64,000 bases of DNA from assembly GCA_021396245.1 (NCBI GenBank), contig WNYE01000025.1, positions 62,001 to 126,000 on the forward strand. Reading direction: 5' to 3'. Origin of the DNA: Sporothrix humicola. Its lineage: Eukaryota > Ascomycota > Sordariomycetes > Ophiostomatales > Ophiostomataceae. Below the pieces are notes generated by a model. That model was given only the letters and a program-made list of their open reading frames with translations. It made no database searches and was not told the DNA's origin. Below are positions 10,801 through 21,796 of the stretch, in pieces. Positions within the stretch are counted from its first letter, which is position 1. Every line of letters begins with the position of its first letter. A program made the position numbers and the translations under genes.

Positions 10801-12472
10801 GTAGTATCATACAATAGTCGAGATAATAGTCAGGGCCCCCTTTATTCTGCAGGGTTCTTTGTAATTTAGCAAAAAAAAACATATGAAAAAGGCGTCCTTC
10901 TGCAGGAGCCAATCGCTTTTCTCAAAATACACCTCCCTGGTGACGATAATAGAACGGCGTTTGATAACAGATAGATGCAAGGTAGACGGCGATGGTCCGC
11001 TGCTGCATAGTCCTTATATGCGCACACTTTTGATGCACAGGGTTACTGAGATGTCGCCGATGATGAGCCAAGAGCAAGGCTAAGATGATTCCCCCACCTC
11101 CTTTATCATAAAAGAACGGTCGAGACGATCCTCCGCTAACGAAGATCCCACTCTGTGATTGCTGGACTTCTACATGTTTCATTCCCGGCAGATGAACTTT
11201 AATGAAATACTCACAGTACTTTCTAAAAATCTGGTAACGGATGCTCCCTTGTTTTTCCTATGGAGAGTATATCGTAGGGTATCATGGGAGACCACGGCAG
11301 ATCGCGATGTGGGTTGGGCTGGATGAATCTGCAGCAGATTCTATGAGGTAAAGATAACATGATCTCTACGACATTCTTCGTCTTTGTCATATGATGTGTA
11401 TATATATTTTTTCTTATCTTTTGAGCCTGTAATCATGTTTCTATAAACGGTACTTAATTTTGCGGAATGAATACCGTGATATAAATTTCAACCCATAACC
11501 TGTGAGGTTGGAAATAAATACCGTTTTTTGAAAGAGCGAAGCAGCACTGTTCCAAGAAAAATAATTAAGATATTTTGATGAAATACAAAATAGGGAATAT
11601 TCTCCAGCGTCTCGTACGATTTTCAAGATCGGTAGCTCTTTCTTTGTCTTGCACATAATTTTTGTTGTAACTGCCTTCTTTCTGTCGAGTTTCGCCCGTT
11701 GTTGCCTTTCTTGGTGATTTGGTGTGTACTTACAAAAAGGCGGTGACAGCGCCAATCGCCGTTGTCACTCTTCAATCACTCCATTTCGTTGTACACCCGC
11801 TAAAAGCACGGCAGAATTGTCCAATCGCCAGCTCCTGCCGCGTCATAAGGACCAATCAGCCAATGGAATCCCTCAGGCACCTTCCCAAAAAGAGGGGTCC
11901 TTCCCTCCCACTCGCTCGAGTCCCAAGCGAGCTTTCTCCAGTGAGGAAAGTGCGATTCCAGCAACAGCTTGGCCTGTCCTTGGCAGCTGCGACCGCATCA
12001 CCCCTTCTGCATCGAAATATCTCGTCCAGCCTTCCAATTCTTTCCCCCTCTTTGTACTATTGTTCTCCGTACCTTTTGTAGGGAACACGCTGCATCTCTG
12101 GGACTTCCGCCCACCGCCAGTCGCCATTCCTCGCTGAACGGAGAACGGAACCCCGTAAACCGACATCGTTCCATTCAGTATCTCGCCTTCCTGATGGTCG
12201 CCGCTTTCTAAGCTCTAACCAAGGCTGCCACCCACTTCCCGTATCGAATAGTCGACAAAAGAACCTGGGAACTTCCGCGGACCTTTGACCTATCCATCAG
12301 TTTTTGCCTAGATTTACTTTCTAGTCCTCTTCTGGCTGTGTCCCACTTATCAACCTATCGACTTGCCTGCCCACCTGTCACCTTTATCTTGTCTCAACCG
12401 AACCACTTTCTTACGAAGCAAACGGGGGAAGCTTTCCGACTCGGCCGACCAGTCGCAAGGCCACACGTCGCA
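7804..12472. other. 4.7 kb gene-free region upstream of ZAP1
   Basis: No supported gene was found. The first several hundred bases should hold the ZAP1 promoter and leader, rich in CA/TG repeats near 7855-7910. The stretch 9380-11700 is mostly A/T-rich. From 11750 a cluster of CCAAT boxes begins, followed by a pyrimidine-rich segment to 12472 that probably forms the leader of the next gene. Short open frames here (for example 10394-10804 on the plus strand) show no family resemblance and no splice structure. Confidence 0.5.
11752..11864 (+). promoter_or_regulatory. Cluster of four CCAAT boxes
   Basis: CCAAT occurs at 11752-11756, 11821-11825, 11852-11856 and 11860-11864, all on the plus strand, within 113 bases. 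CCAAT is the site of the HAP/CBC complex in fungi. The cluster lies about 610 bases upstream of the ATG at 12473 and is the best promoter candidate for that gene, assuming a long leader. Confidence 0.45.
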
Positions 12473-12927
12473 ATGGGCAATCTCTGTGGCAAAGTCGACA
12501 AGCACGACGACGCCTTTGACCGTCCGGGCCGCACGCTCGGCGGCGCAGGCACAGGCTCAGGCAATGCGCGGCCAGTCAACAGTACTGGGGGAGGAGGACC
12601 CAAGACAGCGGCCGTCCCCCCACGCGTAGGAGGACCACCACGGACGCTCGGCGGCAGCAGCGGCGGGCCGGGGTCGTCAGCCGCCGCCGACGCACGAGAA
12701 CGAGCCGCAGCAGCGGCGGAGGTGAGTTGCCCTGCGTAGCAAGATGATACGATTTAAGACTAACAGTGTAGGCCCGCAATGCACCAAAGAACCCAACCGG
12801 AAAGCTGGGGCAACAGCTCGAGGCCCAGAAACGCGAGAGTCGCAACGAGACACTCAAGAAGGCGAGCGAGGCCGAAGTGCGACGGCGTGAGATGGATGCG
12901 CAAGCATCAGCAGCACAACATAACTGA
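12473..12927 (+). CDS. Small putatively N-myristoylated conserved fungal protein
   Basis: Two exons, 12473-12721 and 12772-12927, joined over a 50-base intron (GTGAGT, branch CTAAC, acceptor GTAG), give 134 residues. The N-terminus MGNLCGK has Gly2 for N-myristoylation and Cys5 for possible palmitoylation, so the protein is likely peripheral on a membrane. The middle is disordered and rich in G, P and A with two copies of a motif GRTLGG/PRTLGG. The C-terminal 60 residues are a charged, alanine-rich helix (GKLGQQLEAQKRESRNETLK, ASEAEVRRREMDAQ). Similar short proteins with the same ends occur in many filamentous fungi as far as I recall, but I know of no assigned function. The gene converges on PRP5. 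Confidence 0.8.
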
Positions 12928-13306
12928 AGCTGATGTGGCTTAATATCGACAATCTGGTGATGAACGTACATATCATTTACGAGGACCGACAGTACAGGTG
13001 GTGGCACAGTGCTTTTCTCTCTCTTTTATTTCTCATTCTTCCACACGCAAGCGTTGCTTTATTTATATTTGGCTCAGGCCAACAGGTGTTCTTACTTTCA
13101 AGTTTTGATTATTGTTTTGCCAGATTTTGATTACACTGGTTATCATACAAAGCCTGCTCTTACACGGCGGCTTACTTTTGTCCCCTCACTGTTTACACTT
13201 TTTTAACTTTTTTTTCAACCCAAGCAAATGCACCATGAAACGCCTGATGATTAAATGTTGGCCCAAAGAAGTACATATATGCATCCACCCACTATCTCTT
13301 CCTCTC
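12928..13306. other. Convergent 3' spacer
   Basis: This is A/T-rich sequence between two convergent genes, with T-rich runs near 13020-13230. It is presumably 3' untranslated sequence of both. Nothing else was seen. Confidence 0.55.
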
Positions 13307-16300
13307 TTAAGTAATGGTGTAGCGTCCGCTGGCCGGTGCTCTGCTCTCAGCATCGGCAGCAGCCACAGTACCCTCGCGCAACAGCCGCGTCAGTTCTGTC
13401 AATGCGTTGCCCACGGCCACTTCTGTATCACCCTCAATAAGAAGATACAGCTTGGCCTCGCCGCCAGGCGGCACCTTGGCGCCGGCCGCGTAGAACGTGC
13501 CCTTTGTCGTGATAGACGTGCCCGTAGAATCGAGAATCTTGGCGACATTGGTGCGGTTCGTGACGGCCCATCTGGCTTTTTGTGGGAAGTCGTTGATCTC
13601 CAGCGTGGCATGGAACGCGCCGGCATCGGGGCCCTTGTTGTCGATGGGCTGACCAGGACGCAGTTGGCCGGCCCGTGCAAGGCGTGCATTGATGTCGCTG
13701 ATGGCCGACGCTGCCTTTTCGAGCGCTGCACCGCCGCCAACACTGGGCTTGGACGGCAGACCCGAGACACCGGGGGCGGCAATACCAGCAGCAGCCGCGG
13801 CAGCAGCTGCACTGCCGTCTGCGCCACCACTCGCGCCGTCCTTGCCAGACTCGCGCGACACAATAGCTGACGCGGCCGACTGTGCCAGGCTGCTGGCGGC
13901 CGTCTTCTTCTTGTCTTCCTCGGCAGCGACTTCCTTGTCGGGCTCCTCGTCGTCTCCCTCGGCCTTGTGTGTCTTGCGCTCACGCAGGCGTGCCGCTTCG
14001 CGGTCCTTGTCGAGCTTCTCGAGACCTTTGCCGCCAAAGCCGGACTGATCCTTGGCTTTGCCGGCCTTGACCTTTTCGCGCCACGACTTGCGCATCTCCG
14101 CAAGGCGCTCGGGCACGGGCTGGCCGCTCTGCTCGAGGGCCTTGGCAATACCAGGCGCACAGTTCTCCTGGTCTTCTGTGATGAAAGTGACAGCCGTACC
14201 CGTGTTGCCGGCGCGGCCAGTACGACCCGCACGGTGCACATAGTCTTCCAGGTGGTTGGGTGCGTCGTAATTGACAACCAGCTTGAGTTGTTTGACGTCG
14301 AGACCGCGAGCAGCTACCGAAGTTGCCACCAAAACAGGGCACACGCCGTTCTTGAAGTCGGCAATCGTCGAGTCACGGTCGATCTGGTCTTTGCCACCGT
14401 GCAACGACATGACTGCGTAGCCTTTTCTCAGCAGCTCGCGCAGCAGCTCGTCGGCCTTTTCCTGGCGCTCCACAAAGATGAGCGAGCGTACATCGTCATC
14501 GTCCATGTAGAGCTCGCCGAGCAGTTCCAGTAGTCTAAAGAACTTGTCTTTCTCCTCGCGCACCTCGACAATTTGCGTGATTTCGGGTGCCACCACGCTG
14601 CGGCCGCCAACAATAATCTCCACTGGGTTCTTCAAGACTTTCTTGACGAGGGCATCAATAATCCGTGGCATCGTGGCCGAGAAAAGAACCGTCTGCTTGT
14701 CCGGCCGGATGCTAGCAAAGATCTTCATCACTTGCGGCTCAAAGCCCATGTCGAACATGCGGTCGGCCTCGTCCAGCACAATATACGTGGTCCGCTTCAA
14801 GCTAACGACACGGCCCTGGTTGGCCGCGAGCAGATCAATCATGCGGCCCGTTGTGGCCACGATAATCTCGGCGCCGCGCTTGAGCTCGGCGATCTGGTCC
14901 TTAATGGGCGGTCCACCGTACGCACAGACGGTGCGCAAGCCCAGCGCTTTGGCGAACGGCTTGCAGTCCTTGTGGATCTGCACGGCCAGTTCGCGCGTGG
15001 GTGTCAGAATCAGACCAATGGGGCCCTCGTTGTCCTTGACGAGGTCCTGGTCCATAATGTGGCGGAACATGGGCACCAGGAACGCCATGGTCTTGCCGGA
15101 GCCCGTCTTGGCAACACCAATCACATCACGACCCGACATAATAACGGGCAGTGCCTGCATCTGAATGGGCGTCGGCTTCTCGTACCCGAGTTTCTCGACC
15201 ACTTCCAGCATGGTCCGTGTAAGACCACAGTGTGACCATTTCTGCACCGGCTTGGGCACATCCTTGCCCGAGACCTTGATGCCGTCTAGATCGTGACGCA
15301 GCTCGGTAACCTCGACCTCGGTGAGCTGGCTGAGCTCTGACGGCTCGACCCAAAAGTTCTTGCGCACGGGCGTCATGTCCAGTTTGCTGTAGTCGATCAT
15401 CGGGATTTCCTTCTTCTTGCGCTTGGCCGCGATGGCCAGGATGGACTTGGCGTCCAGGGTATCTTGCGCTTTGGTAAAGTAGTCCTCGTCGTCGCTAAAG
15501 TAGGCTTCTGGCTCCGCAGCCGGCTTCTTTGTCTTCAGCGTCTTCTTGGCGTCTGGCGCCTCGTCGAGGTTGGCCATGAATGCATCGAGCGGATCGACGT
15601 CGTCGTCGACCTCCATTTCTGTGACAGGCTTTGGCGCTGGGGCCGGCTTTCGTGAGAATCCGTTTGTCTTTGGTTGAGCAGGTTTCGACTCGACAGCTGG
15701 TTTTGTGTCGACCTCCATAGCCTCAGTTTCAACTTTGGTCGTAGATGGTGCGGCGGCAGCCGTTTCTGACGGTACAGCAGCTGTTGCCCCATCTTCCGCG
15801 GTCTCGGCCTTGGCAGTTGCGGTGGCCTCGCCGTCGGCCCCATCCGTCTCCATAGCCATGCTTTGCTGGAGGATACGCTCGTCACGACGTTCGCGTGCCG
15901 CACGGGCAGCAGCAGCAAACTCTTCTTCTGTGCCGTCGAAGCGGCCGTCATCGTCATCGTCGTCCTCGTCCTCGTCTTGGTTGTTGTAGGGGGTATCGTC
16001 AGCGTCTTCCAGAGAGGCATCGGGGAGCTTAGCTAGCTTTCGCTTCGAGGTTTCCTCGTCGTCGAGGTCAAGCTTGCGCTTTCCGGCGGCGGCGTCAGCG
16101 GCGCCTTTGCCGAGCCCGAACCCGCTAAAGGGTTTTGAAGATACGTTGGTGGCTGCGAAGGCGGTTAGCAGGTGTTCTTTTAATCGAGAGAAGGCAGGTC
16201 AGACTCACTCTTTCCAAACGTCTTCTTAACAGTCGACAATGACGTCGCTTTGCTCTCTGCAGGTGCAGCGGTTTTTCCTAGAGTGACAGATACTGATCCA

Positions 16301-17205
16301 AGCAGCCCAGGCGAGTGGTGTCGCGCAGCAGATTTCTTTGCAATGGCCTTTGGGTCGAACTTGCCGGCATACGCGACGTCAGCAGCTGGTGCTGGTGATG
16401 CTGTTGCTGCAGGAGATTCCGTTGCAGACTGAGGTGCTGTTGATGCAGAAGGCGAGGCTGCAGCTGCTGGTGATGCAGAGCCTGCTGCTTCCATGCGCTG
16501 CTTCTGCTCATGCTTCTTCTTCCAAGCCTCGAGCTTTGCCAGCCGCTCGGCCTTCTTTTCAGCCTCGGACTTTTCGCGAGAGCCTGACGGGGCAGAGGAG
16601 GACGCTCCTGCACTTGATGCTGCTGCTGGTGCCGGAGCAGAGGATGCTGACGTTAGGGCGCCTCGTGTCGGTAGCGGCGAAGCTCCTCCCCGACTACGAG
16701 GAGCAGATTCTGCCGTACCCTCGCGCCGGCTGCCACCACGGTCTCGGCTTCGGTCTCGTCTCCGGCCTGCCGGCGAACGAGATCGAGACCTTGAACGGCG
16801 TCGATAGTCGCCCCGGTCTCTATCTCCTCGGTCTCTATCGCCCCGCCAGTCGTCTCGGTCTCGGTCTCGATCTCGGTGGTCTCGGTCGCGGCGGTAGCCT
16901 CCTCGGTCGCGTGAGCGGTCCCGGTTCCGGTTGCGGTCTCTGTCGCGTTGGTCGCGGTAGCGCTGATAGGCGTTAGATGCAGTTCTCCCGTATTTCATAC
17001 CATAACCGCCCGCTGAACTCACATCTACCGGACTGCGTGACCGGCGGCGGGCGTCTCGTGGACCATCCCGGCCGTCTCGCCGATCACGGCCATCGCGATC
17101 TCGGTCGCGGTCACGCCGGTCGTCGTCTTTGCGACCACGGCCACTCTTGGCATCGTGTTGACCTGCTGCAGGAGATGGTGAGCGTGAGGTCCTGGGCCGA
17201 GCCAT
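13307..17205 (-). CDS. PRP5: Pre-mRNA splicing DEAD-box RNA helicase Prp5
   Basis: Two exons on the minus strand, 17205-16209 and 16152-13307, with a 56-base intron (GTGAGT, branch GCTAAC, TTCGCAG), give 1280 residues. The first 200 residues are an RS/RD-rich domain (repeated RDRDRD, RRRSRSRSRSP), followed by a Lys/Glu helix near 215-245 and acidic Ser/Ala-rich linkers. The helicase core spans about 640-1000: motif I AKTGSGKT, Ia PTRELAVQ, II VLDEADRMFD, III SATMP, V VATSVAARGLD and VI HRAGRTGRAG. The linker KRKKKEIPMIDYSKLDMTPVRKNFW and the segment VGGRSVVAPEITQIVE identify Prp5/DDX46, which remodels U2 snRNP for branch-site pairing. It is longer than yeast Prp5, as in other fungi and animals with the RS domain. 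Motif Ib reads TTGR instead of TPGR. Confidence 0.93.
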
Positions 17206-18147
17206 TGGTCTTGCGGGATCCTCTGTGTCTTGGCTAAAAGTTCGGCGGACCTCTTCTGTGTCTTTCTTTCTGTGTCTCTTCTTCTCGTTGTTTCTTTTTG
17301 TTTCTTCTTCTGGACTGGCTCAGGAGGCAGGACGTGTGGGTAGGACTACTTTTTCATCTCCCAGGACGGCAAATAGGACAGCGATTGCCAGTCTGCACGG
17401 GAAGGAAATGGTAGACGATGAAGAGGCGACAATTGAAAAGTGAAAAGTGATGTCGCTACCTGGAAAAAAAGTTGGAACATCCAAAGCCTCGCCTGCCTAT
17501 GATTTAGGCAACGCGACACTATGATGAAAAATTGGGGATAGTGGAGAAAGGCGTGTTCACGTGATTTGATCGAGCTCTGTGTCACGTGTGTCCGTTTCTG
17601 CACCCAGTCAATGGCATTAACTGGAATGAAGTGGGGTAAGGCAACAGCTCCAATAGCAACGGCAGTAGCGTGAGATGCATCAGTACTAGGTACACTGAGT
17701 TACGAGCTAATTCCGTGTACTTTGATGTACCCTCTACGTACAGATACACAACATCGTCATTTCCTGATGCAAGGAGCTCTGCAAAACAAGGGGGCTGGGA
17801 CGCTCCTGCCCACAAGAGGTGAGGCACCCACCGCCGCACCCAGACCGCAGGAACCCACACACGCGATCATACGGTCTGTGTATTTTCAGTCAAGGGATTC
17901 CGAAGCCGCGATTTTTTGTGTGCGACATTGTCCAGTGTCAAATCGTCATTCGCTTTTGTGCATCAAACAAAACGGACCACCGGCATCGTTTCTCCAACAG
18001 CCTGTGCTTGTCAGTTAAGGCGGTTTCGACACGTCCCATCAACGTCAATCAAAACAACCCAATTTTAGTCTGCCACCGTCCTCGATCCGACCCAGTCGCC
18101 AATTCGTCCATTCGTTTAACATCAACAAAACCCGACTTCACGACGCA
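17206..18147. promoter_or_regulatory. Divergent promoter region PRP5/mitochondrial HMG protein
   Basis: This 942-base region lies between divergent genes. Two CACGTG palindromes lie at 17558-17563 and 17583-17588. CCAAT motifs occur near 18058 and 18099, within 100 bases of the ATG at 18148. A pyrimidine-rich stretch (17250-17330) adjoins the PRP5 start. No gene is visible inside. Confidence 0.5.
17558..17588. promoter_or_regulatory. Two CACGTG boxes 25 bases apart
   Basis: Perfect CACGTG palindromes at 17558-17563 and 17583-17588 sit between PRP5 and the HMG-box gene. The first has the flanks TTCACGTGAT, the second GTCACGTGTG. They fit Cbf1-like bHLH sites; which gene they serve is unknown. 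Confidence 0.45.
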
Positions 18148-19271
18148 ATGCTTTCCAACAGCCTTCGCGCCGGCGCGGCGGCGGCCCGCACCCTCACCCA
18201 GAGAGCCGTCAGCGGCAACATGAACGTTACCGTGCCGGTTATCACGGGCCGTGTCGCCGTGAGCGCGTTCCAGGCCCAGCCGATCCGCAGATTCACGGCA
18301 GCAGCCGTTGTCTCGGCGGCAGCTGCGGCCACAAAGACAAAGGCCGCTCCCAAGAAGAAGACGGCCGCAAAGAAGCCCTCTGCGAAGAAGGCTGCGGTAA
18401 AGAAGCCTGCCGCCAAGAAGAAGCCGCTATCAGAAGCTGCCAAGGAGAAGAAGGCAAAGGCGGCGGCCGCAGCCAAGGAGAAGAAGGCGAAGGCGGCTGC
18501 TGCGGCCAAGGCCAAGGCCAAGACGCTCAAGGCAAAGGTCAAGGCCAGAGAAGCGGCCCAGGACCCGGTGCGCAAGGCCCGGGCGCAGAAGCGCGAGCTC
18601 AGAAAGGCGGCCCTGCTCGACGAGCCAAGCAGGGCTCCGGAGCAGCCGTGGGTCCTGTACGTCACGGAGCAGTCCAAGGGCATCAGTGCCAAGGACTCCA
18701 CCACGGGCCGGTCGAGTATGACCACGCGGATGGCCGAGCTTGCCGTGACATACAAGGCGCTGCCCACGCTCGAGCTGCAGCGGCTGCAGGACCAGGCCGC
18801 CAAGAACAAGGCGGCCAACGAGGCGGCGCTGCGCAAGTGGATCGAGGGCTTCACGCCCGCCCAGATTGCGGACGCGAACCGTGCGCGTGCACACCTGAAC
18901 CGGCTCGAGGGCCCGTCCAAGACCAAGTACAGCAAGTCCAAGCTCAAGCCGATCCCCGACGAGCGGCTGCCGAAGCGAGCAATCTCGGCGTTTACGCAAT
19001 TCACCAAGGACCGGTGGGCGTCGGGTGAATTCACCGGGCGGCCGGTGATCGAGACTGCGCGCACGCTGGCTGCTGAGTGGAAGAATCTCCCTGCCTCGGA
19101 GCGTCAAGTGAGTCCCCTGTCCCATTTATTCTTCTCTTTTTTTGTTTCTGATACTCTGATACTAACGATCTAATCTAGCACTACGAGAACGTTCAGAAGG
19201 CCGAACTCGAGCGGTACAATGCGGAGGTGGCGTCCGCCTTTGGCTCCAAGTCTCCCTCGCCGTCTGCTTAA
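18148..19271 (+). CDS. Mitochondrial HMG-box protein
   Basis: Exons 18148-19107 and 19179-19271, joined across a 71-base intron (GTGAGT, branch CTAAC, CTAG), give 350 residues. The N-terminus (MLSNSLRAGAAAARTLTQRA) is a typical mitochondrial presequence rich in Arg, Ala and Ser without acidic residues. Residues about 60-150 are Lys/Ala-rich low-complexity sequence with repeated AAKEKKAKAA units. A degenerate HMG-like region spans about 155-265 (PWVLYVTEQSKGIS..), and a clear HMG box lies at about 272-345 (LPKRAISAFTQFTKDRWA, AAEWKNLPASERQHYE). This layout suggests a DNA-packaging protein of the mitochondrial nucleoid related in role to Abf2, although orthology to Abf2 is not shown. Localisation is predicted from the presequence only. 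Confidence 0.82.
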
Positions 19272-20089
19272 ATCACGAGTTCAGAGCCTTTGAGTGGAGG
19301 CGAGCGTGTTTATGTTAGTTTCGCCTCATAAGAGCCGCTTTGTTGTTTTGTTATTTCCATTTTCATCCTTAGTTACAACGGTCTACTGTCGTGTCAGTCT
19401 CATGACCGACATCCCCTTATATCTCTACCAATTTCCTTTGTCATTGCTTTCTCTCTGCCTGTCTCTTTCTATCTCGTGAGCTCTTGGCGGTGTTTCTCAG
19501 CTGTGCGAGTTGATTTTGATTTTGTGCTTTACGCTTTATTTTTTTTCTCCTCTTCTTTCAACGCTTATATGGTTTCACGCTTTCTATGTACCCTACCCTG
19601 GGTGGCCGGGGAAGGACGGGAACAGGAAAATGGAGGGGTCAGGAACAGGAACGGAAATGGGTGAAAAGGGACAATGGGAAAGGCGTGTGTTTTTGTGTTT
19701 GTCTGTGCGTACTTTCTCTACTTCCTGTACTCGTTTTATGTACTCGTGTGTGCTTGTTTTTGCTGGGCGGGCGGGACGTTGTCTTCTTTGAACAGTTACT
19801 GTATTGTATGACTAGAGTAACCAGTACTTGCTTTGCGTTTGCTGACCTTGCTTGTTTTTCTTTATTTTTGTGTATATTCAGCAAGCTGAGCTTTGCTTTA
19901 CTGTTTACCACAATGCATCCTCTCTCCGTTCCTGTTTGTTCATACAATGTGATATTCATGCCGTTAATAAAAATAAAGAAATAAAAACCAAGCAAAACAA
20001 ACGCCAAATCCAAACGTATTCCAACCTATCCAAACCCATTCATATGCCAATCATGTCTCATCCAAGTGAAAATCCTGTCTTGTGTATCC
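19272..20089. other. Convergent 3' intergenic region
   Basis: This is T-rich then mixed spacer between two convergent genes. An AATAAA-like cluster lies near 19970-19985. Short plus-strand open frames such as 19586-19984 are low-complexity and unsupported. Confidence 0.5.
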
Positions 20090-21796
20090 TCAGTATGCAT
20101 TCGTAAACACGTCCACGCTGCCGCCTCCCGTCTGCTTTCTCTTTCTTGGCGGCACTGTTATTGCTGGCGTCCCCGTCCCGTCCATCCATTCAGCCCCCGT
20201 CGTCAAGATCTGCCGCTGGCTGGCCAGGTACAGGACGAGGTATGTATGGCCAGCCGTGGCGGCAAAGCACGACAGTCTCAGCCAGGTATGCGGTACCGGA
20301 TCTCGTGAGCACCATACACTCCATCCAGCATCGCCGCCGCCAATGTATCTCTGTAAAAACGACCATGCATCACGACGCAGAGTAGCGGGCCAGGCGGACG
20401 TGTTGAGTCGCCAGTAGCCCCGTTCAAACGGGCGGGGCTCTCGCCTTCCAGAAGGTAGAGGCAGTGGCTTGTAACGGCGCTCGATGTCGAGGTGAGCCGC
20501 CAGCTTGGCCATCTTTTCCGTAATGAGTGCATCTGGGCTGATGGTCTCGCAGGCGACGGGCGGTTCTGGCGAGACGATGCGCAGTGATTGGTCTCCATAA
20601 AGGCCCGGGGCACTGGGTGTTGGAGACGATGAGGGAAACGTCCGGGAGAGGGAGCGAAGAAAGGCCATTTTTTTAGACTCGCGGTCTTCCAGGAGGCCAG
20701 CCGTCTTTTGGTGTTGTGTTGCTGGTATTGGTTCTGATTGTGCCGATTGTGCTGACTGCGTCGACCCGTCCCTTGGCAATGCTGGCACAGCAGACGAGGG
20801 CAGACTTGCCGACAATCCACGATGCTCACAGGAGGACGATTGGATCTGAAGGACGACCTTACCAGACTCTTCGGGGAGGGATGACGGGATATCCGCATTG
20901 AAGCTGAAATTAGATGGCTGTCGAGCTCCGAGTTCTGGCGAAGATGATGCTACAACGATAGAAGACGGGATATCCTTCCACTCGTGGAGAGGTGGGCTGC
21001 TTTTGAGGTAGGCATCGTTAATGTTGCTGTCGTCGATTTCGTCATTTTGTGAAGACTGCTGCGAGTTGGCTGATCTTTGTTGTAGAGGCTGCCGTGGTAG
21101 GAGCTGTTGTGACCGTGGCCGGTCCTGTGAATCTTCGAGAATAATGCTCTCCGTCGTGTCCATATCCAAACTCATATCCATGTCAACTCCCAAAGGCATC
21201 GCACTCAAGTCGGGACTGCCGGTGCTTCGGCTTCTTAGACAGATGCTGCTTTCCGGATCAGTTGACACGAGACCACTCCCCAGCTCTTGCGACTCCTCGA
21301 TACGAGAAACATCGTAAATGTGCTGTGGACGTGCAGAGTCGGCAATGTCGTGTTCCAGATCCAGACCACTCTCTGAAATACGCCTCCTTTGCCGCCTGTG
21401 CTCTTCTTGTGACTGCGAGTCCGGGATAAAGTCGTCGGGCGAGACGTACGGCTGGGGCCTTTTCCCAAAGGGCTGGTGTGTTGTGGTCACCGTCGTCTGC
21501 ACAGTTTGCACACGCACAATTCCCGGCGACTGCACATTGTCCCAAACGCTGTTGAAAGACAAATTCACAGACTCGAACGACTGGCTGATGATGCCGGCAG
21601 GGACGTGGTCAGAAAAGCTGCCATTTGCTGGCTTGTCTTCTGCCGACTTGTTGCCTGACTGTTCGCTCATCAACGGCGTAGTCTCAGCCGGAACGAATTC
21701 CGCGTACGCCCGAGCCAGGGCCCGATATCGAGCATCGTCGGAAGCTCTGCTGGATGCAGCAATGTGCACCAGGATCTCGGTCTGCGAAGATGTCAT
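20090..21796 (-). CDS. Conserved fungal protein of unknown function
   Basis: A single exon of 568 codons on the minus strand. The N-terminus (SQTEILVHIAASSRASDDA, RYRALARAYAEF) looks conserved from memory of other filamentous fungi, as do the short motif SQSFESVNLSFNSV near residue 72 and the phrase YVSPDDFIPDSQ. The middle (about 130-420) is disordered and rich in Ser, Gln and Pro. The C-terminal 150 residues look folded: an Arg/Pro stretch, PFERGYWRLNTSAWPATLRR, FLQRYIGGGDAGWSVWCSRD and a short hydrophobic segment HTYLVLYLASQ. I do not recognise a characterised domain. A nuclear role is possible from the basic RRQRRRIS and PPRKRKQ motifs but unproven. The gene is divergent from ERG26. Confidence 0.75.
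   Translation of the reverse strand: MTSSQTEILVHIAASSRASDDARYRALARAYAEFVPAETTPLMSEQSGNKSAEDKPANGSFSDHVPAGIISQSFESVNLSFNSVWDNVQSPGIVRVQTVQTTVTTTHQPFGKRPQPYVSPDDFIPDSQSQEEHRRQRRRISESGLDLEHDIADSARPQHIYDVSRIEESQELGSGLVSTDPESSICLRSRSTGSPDLSAMPLGVDMDMSLDMDTTESIILEDSQDRPRSQQLLPRQPLQQRSANSQQSSQNDEIDDSNINDAYLKSSPPLHEWKDIPSSIVVASSSPELGARQPSNFSFNADIPSSLPEESGKVVLQIQSSSCEHRGLSASLPSSAVPALPRDGSTQSAQSAQSEPIPATQHQKTAGLLEDRESKKMAFLRSLSRTFPSSSPTPSAPGLYGDQSLRIVSPEPPVACETISPDALITEKMAKLAAHLDIERRYKPLPLPSGRREPRPFERGYWRLNTSAWPATLRRDAWSFLQRYIGGGDAGWSVWCSRDPVPHTWLRLSCFAATAGHTYLVLYLASQRQILTTGAEWMDGTGTPAITVPPRKRKQTGGGSVDVFTNAY

Noticed and set aside
9380..11700. Decayed transposon in the A/T-rich part of the 4.7 kb gap
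   Set aside because: No terminal repeats, target-site duplication, transposase or reverse transcriptase remnants were found in any frame.
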